The notes beneath the pieces were generated by a model. That model had not been told where the DNA came from. It did no database searches and saw nothing but the letters and a program-made list of their open reading frames with translations. A program made the translations under genes and the position numbers. From Fistulifera solaris (lineage: Eukaryota; Bacillariophyta; Bacillariophyceae; Naviculales; Stauroneidaceae), in contig AP026124.1 of assembly GCA_030295235.1 (NCBI GenBank), positions 1,922,001 to 1,986,000 on the forward strand: a DNA stretch of 64,000 nt. Reading direction: 5' to 3'. The first letter of the stretch is position 1. Each line of letters opens with the position of its first letter. Shown here piece by piece: positions 55,514-64,000 of the stretch.

Positions 55514-55961
55514 TTTGTTTGGTGTATCCAGAATAGTGTCTTTTACAGCAAGGAGTTATCTCAACTAGCATTCCTGGGAAATACATACATTACCGAAGAG
55601 CACTTTCTTGCGTGATGCATTTCATTTTTATTTGTTTCTTTGGCTGGCACGCCGGAAGCCGGAAGGATATGTTTTTGTGTGGTGATGGTATCGGCCGGGG
55701 TAAAACGTGATAATGCACTCTTTTGTATAGCTAAAGCAGTATCCGGTACCCATTTTGAAAGTGTCTCTGTAAATATGGTACAGGTACCCATTTAATAGAA
55801 CAAAACGTCTTGCTTGTTGCACCTCGGTTCGTTCGTTTGTTTGCGATGATACATTCATGATAAGGAGTAAACGCGTCCTATCGCATTTTGACAGGAAACA
55901 CAACACATTACAATACTAGTAAATAACCTTTCACTCATCCCATTCACTCATTTAATATACA
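55514..55961. other. Divergent intergenic region with repeated GGTACCCATTT
   Basis: Promoters of RPC1 and the Tim17-like gene. GGTACCCATTT occurs twice, near 55746 and 55784. No gene is seen. Confidence 0.4.
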
Positions 55962-56531
55962 ATGTCATCTTGGGAACGCTCTCGCTACATTCCTTGGGAT
56001 CGAATCCCCAAAGGCAACGATATTGACTTGGACTCGGCCAAAGAACGCGTCTTTCGCGAGTTGCAACGCGACAACATGGAAGAAGAACTACTCACACAAG
56101 ACACGTCCGCATCAATGGGAGAAATGACGCCAAAAATCACCTATTCGAATATGCAATTACTAAGACAAGTCGCGTTTGGATTGTCCATTGGTGGTATTAC
56201 GGGCGTCGTATTTGGTTTCATGGACAGTATGCGACAAGTGGGAGAATCATCGGTTCTCTCGAATGCGTCCAATTCGGCCAAGGCCAAGTACTTGTTTCAA
56301 GGGACGACCCGCTCTTCTTTATTATTTGGTGGATTCTTTGGAGGATTTCAGGCACTCAAATACGGTATCCGAGTGGCGGCGAATCCGGGAGAAGTTTCCG
56401 AAATTGTGGGGGCGGGAGCGGTTTCCATGGGGGCACTCTTTTCCAAGCCGGCGTATCGAGCGTCTGTGCCTTATTGTGGGATGCTTATTATGATGGATGC
56501 GGTACAGTTGTTTATGCGAAAAACGTCGTAA
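55962..56531 (+). CDS. Tim17/22/23-like integral membrane protein
   Basis: 189 residues. A charged N-terminus of about 60 residues precedes hydrophobic, Gly-rich spans: VAFGLSIGGITGVVFGFMD, RSSLLFGGFFGGFQALKYGI, EIVGAGAVSMGALF and ASVPYCGMLIMMDAVQLF. Repeated small-residue helices with GxxxG and the four-span arrangement are those of Tim17 family translocases, and many protist relatives sit in mitochondrial or plastid membranes. The conserved PRAT motif is only loosely met, so family membership is tentative. No targeting peptide is visible. The gene is intact in one exon. Confidence 0.55.
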   Translation: MSSWERSRYIPWDRIPKGNDIDLDSAKERVFRELQRDNMEEELLTQDTSASMGEMTPKITYSNMQLLRQVAFGLSIGGITGVVFGFMDSMRQVGESSVLSNASNSAKAKYLFQGTTRSSLLFGGFFGGFQALKYGIRVAANPGEVSEIVGAGAVSMGALFSKPAYRASVPYCGMLIMMDAVQLFMRKTS

Positions 56532-56575
56532 CGTGTATTTGTATGAATTGAGTCTATTTTTAGGAGCTTGCAAAA

Positions 56576-57769
56576 TTAAGCATGATCATGATTATCATCG
56601 TCGTCACCTTCGCCAACCGAATGCATGTCATGATCCTCGTCTTCGTCGTCATCATCATCATCATTACTTTCGTTCGTTGTGTCATCACTCATATCGTCCT
56701 CCTGGAGCATTTGTTGTACTTCTATTTCGGCTCTCAAGGGCTGCATATTCAAGCGCACGACGCGTCGTCGAGGATCGGCTGGCAAGAATTCCATCCCCAC
56801 TCCTACCAATAAATCACGAAAATCGTCCAAAAAACCACCATCTTCCGCGGACGGTGGTGCAGGTGGAACACTGGCTCCCTGTGTCGATGCTTGTTCTTCT
56901 GCTTCACATTGAATAATCTCTTCGACAGCCGCTAATGAATCTTCCGTTACTTCGATGCGATACATTTGAAAAAAAGCCACCAAAGGATTGTTCTCCAATC
57001 CAGCACTGACGACGCTATCCTCCTCTTCCTGCTTGCGACTCTTTCGTTTTTGTCGCTTGGCACGCAACGCCAATTCCAAGCGAATCGTCATGGACACGCG
57101 CAACAACAATTGCGGATAGAAGGATGAATGGGTTCGGGGCAATTCTGCTTCTGGATGTGCCGCAATCGCCCCCACCTCTTTGAGGATGATATAATTCCGC
57201 GAGAAATTCCCCGCTTCATCGTCAAAGAGTACCGTATGGATGCGTCCGTCCGATAACAGCAATTGATGTCCTCCACCACCTCCGACACGATACCACATTT
57301 GGTAGGTTTCACCCTCCATCGAACAGGTTGAGAAGGTCAATTTGCAGGCTTCTTCCTGATGCGGAGCCAAGGATGATACACAAACGACACGTCCTCCTTG
57401 AAACGGCCGAGAAAGATCGGCGGGGATTTGCCGAGATCGACCCACAATATAAATTTGACCCTTGTGGTGACCCCAACCTTGATCGCGCCAGCGAAACGTC
57501 ACCGTAATCGAATGTACTCTTCGACTCAAACAAGGAATACGGACCCAAGGGAGGATGTCATCTCCATTGGTAGCGGTCGGTACAAAGCGTTGTCGAGTAA
57601 ACAGTTGTCGCGAATCGCGCAACAGGCGCAAGGAAAGACTGGAATGCAGATTGCGACACGTTTCCGCCAAACGCAAGGCATCGTACGGACACAAGTAAGA
57701 TGCGGTACGCCGTTTTAGCTCCGCAGGTAAATGGATGATGGGAAAGTACGAATCATCATCATCATTCAT
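56576..57769 (-). CDS. F-box-like protein with acidic tail
   Basis: 397 residues from ATG 57769 (MNDDDDSYFPIIHLPAELK). The N-terminal IIHLPAELKRRTASYLCPYDALRLAETCRNLHSSLS fits an F-box: L-P-x-E-L followed by a hydrophobic helix and C-R-x-L. F-box proteins bind Skp1 in SCF ubiquitin ligases. The rest is beta-rich (RVHSITVTFRWRDQGWGHHKGQIYIVGRS, YQMWYRVGGGGG) and may be a substrate-recognition fold, with basic RAKRQKRKSRKQ and a C-terminal Asp/Glu run. No Kelch, WD40 or LRR repeats are seen. A larger frame begins at 57856, but the ATG at 57769 opens the F-box. Confidence 0.62.
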   Translation of the reverse strand: MNDDDDSYFPIIHLPAELKRRTASYLCPYDALRLAETCRNLHSSLSLRLLRDSRQLFTRQRFVPTATNGDDILPWVRIPCLSRRVHSITVTFRWRDQGWGHHKGQIYIVGRSRQIPADLSRPFQGGRVVCVSSLAPHQEEACKLTFSTCSMEGETYQMWYRVGGGGGHQLLLSDGRIHTVLFDDEAGNFSRNYIILKEVGAIAAHPEAELPRTHSSFYPQLLLRVSMTIRLELALRAKRQKRKSRKQEEEDSVVSAGLENNPLVAFFQMYRIEVTEDSLAAVEEIIQCEAEEQASTQGASVPPAPPSAEDGGFLDDFRDLLVGVGMEFLPADPRRRVVRLNMQPLRAEIEVQQMLQEDDMSDDTTNESNDDDDDDEDEDHDMHSVGEGDDDDNHDHA

Positions 57770-58683
57770 GTTTAATACAAAAATAAGAAGTGCAGGAAAA
57801 TGGGAACAAGCGTGTTTTCTGCCGTGATTTATGGCGAGTGCATTCGAATCAATCATCCATCACATTATTTACTGCGAGGTGCGAGGTGACGAAGAAGCAT
57901 GAAAAGGCGCACTGGTATTCAAACGACCAACATCCAAACCGCACTTCAAGTACCTGGTACACCTATTCGGTCCTTGTCGCTTCTTCCAACAATATCACAG
58001 GATTTGAGTTTTGTTTATAAAAATAGTGATGGATTACAAAATAGAACAAATGACAATCGAAAGATGTTGTTAATCAAGAATAAGATGGAATGTAGTATTC
58101 GTGACTGAAATACAGTCGTGGTAATATTGATGCAACACTTTGACCTATTGTCAATGCGACCGTCATCGATTTCGCAAAGACTTTGTTCGAATTCGATGCG
58201 TGCTTTGTATAAATTGCTTGTCCGCTGCGGAAGACTATTCATTATTTTTACAGAGTCAGCAGTCAGCAGAAAGGACGGAAAATGAAAAAGGAGCATGGGC
58301 TTATTTTTTTCGAGGATGGTCCTGCGTGTCGTGATGATTCACGATTGAACTCCAGTCGTGGTTCCTGGCTGCCTACACTTTGATTATAGAATGGCTGAAC
58401 GGGCGGCGGTCAGTAAGCATTTTGGCGCCGCGGCGCGGAGGAAATGAACGTGAACGTGTTGGTTGTTTGTTCGACACGTCGAACATCATCATCGTCTGCT
58501 CTTAGCTTAAAAGAGATATCGTTTTTTTCTTTCTCGATTGACTTCGCATTGCTAAGACTGCAGTACTAGAGTAGTGGCTGTGCTCGTCGTTTGGTCCGCG
58601 CTTGCGTACGATTATGAAGTTGTCTACTTCGTCGGCTTTTCTTGATTGTGTTTTCCTTCCGTCAAACAGGATCGTGTGGTTTC
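57770..58683. other. Divergent intergenic region with related 20-mers
   Basis: Between the F-box gene (minus) and the small conserved gene (plus). Two copies of the family GAYTGAANTNCAKTCGTGGT lie at 58103-58122 and 58343-58362, plus TACCTGGTACACC near 57952. A GC-rich patch occurs at 58400-58445. No gene is convincing. Confidence 0.5.
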
Positions 58684-59041
58684 ATGACGCACGCCACTAC
58701 CGCTCCCACTCCCCCTGTCGGCGGCCACAAACAAAGAAGAAGAAGAAAAAGAAGAAGAATTATCATCGCAGATTCCTTTGTTACCGGAAGCAGATCCGAA
58801 TGCTAATATTCCTCGAATCAATTTGGGCGAGACGATACGATTTGAAGAGATGGGACCGATTATTCTCAATTTGGATGGTTCGACACGTCGTATCGCCAAT
58901 TGGGATCAAATGACAGAGCACGAGCGACAAGTCACCTGGCGTCGTATTAGTAAGCGCAATGAGGAAAGGAGACAGCTTCTATTGCAGCAGCAGCAGCAAC
59001 AAGAACAACAAGATGCAGCGGAAGCTGAAAATGAGCTTTAG
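58684..59041 (+). CDS. Small conserved acidic/Gln-rich protein
   Basis: About 119 residues. ATG 58684 gives MTHATTAPTPPVGGHK; an AAG repeat then runs into EEEEKEEELSSQIPLLPEADPN and the conserved core IPRINLGETIRFEEMGPIILN, then STRRIANWDQMTEHERQVTWRRISKRNEERR. The core GPIILNLDGSTRRIANWD...T...R.ISKRNEER recurs in small fungal and protist proteins of unknown function. The frame slips by one extra or two missing bases at 58731-58740 (CAAAG before the AAG run). A polyQ block precedes the acidic end. I cannot name a role. It is possibly nuclear. Confidence 0.55.
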
Positions 59042-59107
59042 TCGCTACTTCGCGTTGACCGGCTTTTGTAGAAAAAAAACTAGTAGCAAATTAGGAAATC
59101 ATCAATG

Positions 59108-61245
59108 TTAGGAAGAAACGACTCTCATTGCTATTACGTGTGCACCTCCAGCGGCCACCCTCAGTCGTGATATGTCTTCGGGATAACCGGGAATGAGAGG
59201 GACAAGTGCACCCAAGGCTTGAGTGAGCTGATGCGCATCATCCGTAGAACCATTGGCCAAGTTCCCGTGTTCGTTCCAACCACAACCCCAGATGCGATCT
59301 TTCGCATCGACCAGTACTGTAGACTCCGAACCGCAATCCAGTGATTCAATCGCAGCGGAGTGATCCTGGAAGAGATACGTAGGCCGTGTGACACAACTTG
59401 TATCCGCCAGACCCAGTTGGCCTTTATCGTTTCGTCCCCACCCCCAAACTACTGTTTGATTGTCGTCATTTTGCGCTAACACAACGGTATGAGACCATCC
59501 GCAGTGAATCGTTTGCACTCTCCATGTGCTGCCCATTTCCACCAGTCCCGGACTTGGGTCTGCCTTGTTTCGAGTTTCTCGACCTAATTGACCATATTGA
59601 TTGTCGCCAAACGTCCACACTCGGCCTTTCTCATCCAAAGCTACTGTGTGTCTCCTTCCACATACTACTTGAAGGATGCTCGAGTCACTGGGCGTCCAAG
59701 AACTTCCCTCTAAACATTGACCAAACTTGCGGCATCCAAAGGTAATGAGTTGGCCGTCTTTGGTGACACATGCGGAGTGAAAGAGTCCAGCGGCTACCTC
59801 TTTAAACATATCATTTTTGTAAAGTGCGATTTCCTTTGCCTCAAATATAGACAGAGATTTCTTATCGATTTGTCCGTTCACTTGTCCCCGGCTGTTGTCG
59901 CCAAAGGCAAACAATTTTCCCGTCCCCCGTTCCAGGACCAGCGTATGAGAGAATCCCAGTGCCACTTTGTCGACCACTATTTGTGCGAGCGGCTGGATCG
60001 GGCGGATCGGTAACGGCGAGTCTGACACGCCGGGAGTCATTCCCAGTTGTCCATGTTCGTTCCATCCCCACAAATACAATCGACCTTCTTGGGTCAAAAG
60101 CGCACTGTGACCACCTCCTGCGTAAATTCCCGTAGATGGATCGGACCGTCGGGAGATGCACAACACGGATTCTGTCATGAAATAAACGTCTTCTCCCTGG
60201 TGCAGATCACCGACCGCATCTTTCAATAGCAATTGATTGTGTTGATTGGAACCCGCCGCAACGAAGAAGAACAACGTGGCATCGCGTTGAAACGTTTTGG
60301 TCATGGATGAGAGAATGTACGTATCATCAAAGAGTTGTTCCATTTGGGACGCCGCCGTGGATGATTCTAAAAAGGCATCCAATTGGTGTAAGTATTCATG
60401 ATTGGTGCCACTGGGACCGACGGCGACCGACAGGACGGCTTGGAATGGGTGAGCTGTTACAGGTTACAGTGCGAGCCACTGCACACCATCCACGTCCTAC
60501 TTACCCGCAGCAAACGGTAAATCACGTAACACTCGAGGCCATATGGCGGGATTGTCCAAAGTCCCTCGATACAACAAGGCTTGCAATACGTCACCCGTTT
60601 GATCGTCAATGACATCAATCACATCCCTGGCGTAACCCTTCCGAAATGAGTCAGTACACGTGGAGCTCCATCACTATTCAACAATGTTTGCACAACTTAC
60701 ACCCTTTTCTCGAAAATCCAATTCCGCCAAACATTCGTCCACGAGTTCCGACGGCACTTCGTACACCAGTCCTTCGGTAAAGGTCGGCGAGTCATAGTCC
60801 AACGATCGCAGTTGCCGCACTTCTTGATCTTTCAGCAAGGTACACACAATTCCTGGAAAGGACGGAACTCCTCGATGATCGGTACTTTTTGCGCCCAACA
60901 CCGACGGTATCCTCGTGCCTTCGCGGGACGATGGTGGACTGACGCATGCGCGAGGGCCCCCGCTCCTGGGTTCCAACACAATGATCCGTATCCAAAGAGA
61001 CGCAAACAACCTTGATTCTGTTCGATTAGCTCTTGAACGGCGGCATGTTCTGGTACAATTCCACCAACGTATATCTGTGCGACTGGATCCCAGACCGGTG
61101 TGCCTTCTTCTGTTGTGGGTTGCATCTGACGCGTGGTCGACAACGGATGATGATGATGATGATGATTCGTCCAGCAAAATATCAGCGCGGGGAGTGTAGC
61201 GACAATCAACACGAAGCGAGGAAACAGATATTGCGATGCAGGCAT
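59108..61245 (-). CDS. ChaC gamma-glutamylcyclotransferase fused to RCC1 repeats
   Basis: Three exons; introns 60638-60700 and 60439-60504. ATG 61245 begins a signal sequence or anchor (LFPRFVLIVATLPALIF). The first 250 residues form a ChaC domain: LRLFGYGSLCWNP, ARGYRRCWAQ, HRGVPSFPGIVCTLL, LDFREKGGYARDV (the catalytic Glu is in this block), WPRVLRDLPFAA, VGPSGTNHEYL. From about residue 250 come RCC1 repeats of the beta-propeller type: LYLWGWNEHGQLG, LFAFGDNSRGQV, LITFGCRKFGQ, VWTFGDNQYGQLG, VVWGWGRNDKGQLG, IWGCGWNEHG. ChaC releases 5-oxoproline from glutathione. One A is missing at 60886-60890 (QKSTDHRG). The signal sequence puts a glutathione enzyme in the secretory or plastid route, which is unusual. 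Confidence 0.82.
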
Positions 61246-61949
61246 AAGAGAGAAACGCGTGTGTGTTTGTGTGATCGGACCCCTATTGTTGGAAGAATGG
61301 CCGTCATTATGGTCGAAAATAAAATGAAGCAAAATAGGCCGAAAAATCCTGGTTGGAACACACAACACAAAGTGTCAGAAAACTAAGTCTAAGCATAAAC
61401 AGTAGAGGGTATCTCGGAACGGTAGCCGATTGTTAGTCGATGTCGCAGTGTGTTTGCAAATTGCAGGGACAGACTGGACCCAGTTTGTGACTGCAATGAC
61501 TCATGACGACTCATGACTAACTGATCATGAACCTCCTCACAGATTGCCGAGGCACCACAGTGACATACACTGTTGTATCAACTTACACGGGACACGGTCC
61601 TTTTGAAAAGATCGGCGCCAAGCACAAAAATAATTCGAGGAACAAAAACGCATGAACACCCGGTCTCGCATTTCATTTGGGGAGCGCACAACATCGAGGA
61701 CACAACAACAAAGTTCCATCCTTCCAAAGAGGAAGCCTTTTTTTATACTAGAGTAGAAAGAATCTGTCTACGTAGTAACACCGCACGATAGACGCAGTAC
61801 TCAAATAGTCATACAGAATAGTGTGGTGCCATCCGTGAAAAACTTGCCTCCACATTCCAGAAGGCGCGCACTGCTTTACTTTTCCCTGCCGGCCGTCATA
61901 ATAATGGACTTTGAATACATTCTACGTAGAGAGAAAAGAGAGGAAGTAA
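61246..61949. other. Divergent promoter with tandem GACTCATGAC
   Basis: Between ChaC-RCC1 (minus) and POLK (plus). Holds tandem GACTCATGAC at 61498-61507 and 61508-61517, overlapping the shared 14-mer at 61505-61518. No gene is seen. Confidence 0.5.
61498..61518 (+). promoter_or_regulatory. Tandem bZIP-like GACTCATGAC, shared 14-mer
   Basis: Two abutting exact copies of GACTCATGAC preceded by TGACTCA (61497-61503), plus the 14-mer GACGACTCATGACT (61505-61518) also found at 4753 and 14358. bZIP factors of the AP-1/GCN4 class bind TGACTCA. Confidence 0.5.
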
Positions 61950-64000
61950 ATGCTGAATCCCTACAAACGAAAAAGATCGAGAGAAGAGCTTCCGGCGGAG
62001 GAAACAACGGCGGACGCATCCGCACTGGTCATCGCGGCAGCCGACAAGGCCGGCATGGACGGCATCGATCGTCGTCGCATCGATGCCATTATTTTACGCG
62101 AATCGGGAAATTCACTCTATATTCAACAACAAAAGAGAAGAGACGAGAAAGTCAATGAACGAATCGTTGCGATGAAGAAGAAACTACAGAATCAAAGGAC
62201 TCTCTACCCGCAGTGGCCCCACGAAAGTCTCCCCGCCATCGACCGCATGTTGACCGAATGCATTCGGAAACGACCAAATCGATCAACCTGTGTGGTCGTG
62301 GACATGGATATGTTTTACATGGCCTGCGAATTGTTAACTCGACCCGAATTGCACGACAAACCCGCTTGTGTCGGTGGTGGAATGATTCTTACAAGTAATT
62401 ACCCGGCACGCAAATACGGTGTCCGCAGTGCCATGGCGGGTTGGATTGGGGATGCTCTCGTCCGAGAATTGTCCAATGGCACGGAAGAATTGATTCATGT
62501 TCCGTCAAATCACCAAAAATACGCGCAACAATCGCAAGTGGTACGGTCCGTCTTGGCCGAATACGATCCACAGTTGCGAGCGTACAGTTTGGATGAAGCC
62601 TTTCTCAATTTGGGACCGTACTTGGCGTGTCATCTTCTGCATCCAGAATGGTCTCATGAACAAATCAGTAAGACATTAAGGGAAGGTCAAGAGGATGGGG
62701 ATGTGAAAGCTTCGTCCGAAAGCGAATACGATGACAATGGTCCCGACGACGATTCTATACAAAACGAGAGCCATGACAAATTGTCCTATCTAGAGACACT
62801 TGGTCAATTTTCCAACCATACTTGTTTGGAAGCAGCGGGAAAGATTCTTACAGATATGCGACAAAAAGTCTTTGAACGCACGGGTGGCTTGACGTGTTCC
62901 GCTGGTTTGGCGCCAAATTTTATGATGGCCAAGATTGCCAGTGATCGAAACAAACCCAATGGACAATGTCTCGTGGCCAGTGATCAAGATTCCATTCGGG
63001 AGTTCCTTTACCCAATGGCCACGCGCAAAGTATCCGGCATTGGTCGCGTGACGGAGAAACTATTGAGAGCGTTTGATATCCACACCGTCGAACACATGTA
63101 CGAGCAGCGTGCGTTGATTCAACAATTATTCACCCCCGTGCAAGCCAACTTTTTACTACAAGCATCGGTGGGATGCTCCAGTTCCGATAATTTTCTAGAA
63201 GATGAACAAGAGGAAAGCAAAGGAGGAGGTCAAAAGGGATCAGTCGCGAACGAACTTTCCGTCCCGGTCACTCATGGAACGAAATCAACGCTCGACTCGA
63301 AGATATAGGACGCCTACTATCGAGTGACATGCAACGGAAAAGCTTCTGGGCACACACCATCACTGTCAAGGTGAAGTTGCACACATTCGACGTCTTGTCA
63401 CGGGCACGGACTTTGCCGCGCGGTGTGTTTGTCCAGTCGCCCGAAGATCTGGTCCGGCATTCGACGGAACTGTTGGCGGAAGTGAGACACGAATTCATGG
63501 CCAGTCCGGAGCACCGTTCCAAACCCTTTTCCGTTCGCTTGTTGGGCATTCGCTGCAACAACTTTCGTCACGAGCAGGAAACGGAAAGTACCGGGTGGGA
63601 TCAGTTGAATCTAGATCAATTTCTTCTCCCCCGATCGACGTTGCCTGTTTTCCGTGCCGCCGCAGCCCAGGAAGGGATCATCGCACGTTGTGACACAAAC
63701 ATGAAAGAAATATTTCACGACAGCCCGACTTTCGAAGTGGAAGGAACGAACGATCACGACGACGCATACGATGCAACGACCATTATGCCAACCAATGACT
63801 GTGAAAAAATCACAGCTACCTGTCCCGTTTGTGGACTGTCTCTTCCACCCAATGACAACCTACTGGTCAATCAGCACATTGATACTTGTCTCAGTGGACG
63901 CGCGGTCCGAGAAGTTATCCGAGAGGCTTCCCTCCTTCCACACAAGGGCCATTCGAAAAAATCCCAACTCGACTACTATTTTGCCCGTCGAACAGAATAA
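61950..64000 (+). CDS. POLK: DNA polymerase kappa (Y family)
   Basis: About 683 residues, single exon, stop at 63998-64000, the last bases of the window. Y-family motifs: VVVDMDMFYMACELL, SNYPARKYGVRSAMAG, YSLDEAFLNL, GLTCSAGLAPNFMMAKIASDRNKPNGQ, then HhH and little-finger regions with GISRERTF. An N-terminal basic extension (N-clasp like) is present, with an acidic insert near residue 235. The tail has a UBZ4 zinc finger (CPVCGLSLPPNDN...H...C) and ends KSQLDYYFARRTE, a degenerate PCNA-binding PIP box. Together they place it at stalled forks for translesion synthesis past bulky adducts. One G is missing at 63236-63238 before ISRERTF. Confidence 0.92.

Overview
This window is nuclear DNA of a photosynthetic stramenopile, most likely a pennate diatom close to Phaeodactylum tricornutum. 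Genes are dense and lie on both strands. Introns are few and short (about 60-185 nt, GT-AG). Several proteins carry the diatom bipartite plastid leader, in which a signal peptide ends at an A/G/S-F/Y junction before a basic transit segment (6084-6400, 6884-7306, 21552-22799, 47412-48494). Other genes are core eukaryotic ones: SAR1, HSP90, NDC80, RNA polymerase III largest subunit, a GCN2 kinase, topoisomerase VI B, DNA polymerase kappa. I see no prophage, CRISPR array, retroelement or intact transposon.

Layout. 0-7 kb: an acidic DFG-repeat protein cut by the left edge, a CIA30/NDUFAF1 complex I assembly factor, tRNA-Leu(CAG), a small methyltransferase, an AAGAB-like adaptor chaperone, and two small plastid-directed proteins (one is IF-1). 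7-9 kb: no convincing gene. 9-16 kb: a Q-rich protein, a basic CCDC137-like protein, an SVOP-type MFS transporter and a thioredoxin reductase-glutaredoxin fusion. 16-26.7 kb: NAD+ synthetase, TOP6B, a lumen-directed aldo/keto reductase, a BCS1-like AAA ATPase and SAR1. 26.8-33 kb: one gene, GCN2, with RWD, kinase, HisRS-like and C-terminal parts. 33-44 kb: an unknown membrane protein, an ATP6AP2-like V-ATPase accessory protein, a dynamin, cytosolic HSP90 and a PLC-X phosphodiesterase. 44-56 kb: NDC80, MAM33/p32, a plastid inositol monophosphatase, SND3/PHO88, a PNPOx-like flavoprotein and RPC1. 56-64 kb: a Tim17-like protein, an F-box protein, a small conserved protein, a ChaC-RCC1 fusion and DNA polymerase kappa ending at the right edge. 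Neighbours do not form operons. Most pairs are divergent with 300-900 bp promoters or convergent with gaps under 100 bp.

Two observations stand out. First, about twenty one- or two-base length changes in homopolymers or short repeats break otherwise well conserved, probably essential genes (HSP90, RPC1, NAD synthetase, NDC80, GCN2, POLK). This looks like residual long-read consensus error rather than biology, so protein models here must be read across frames. Second, divergent promoters share exact short motifs (a 14-mer found three times, a 20-mer family found three times, GGTACC-type palindromes), and one divergent promoter holds a 290-bp inverted-repeat element. Domain fusions worth following up are NTR-Grx and ChaC-RCC1.
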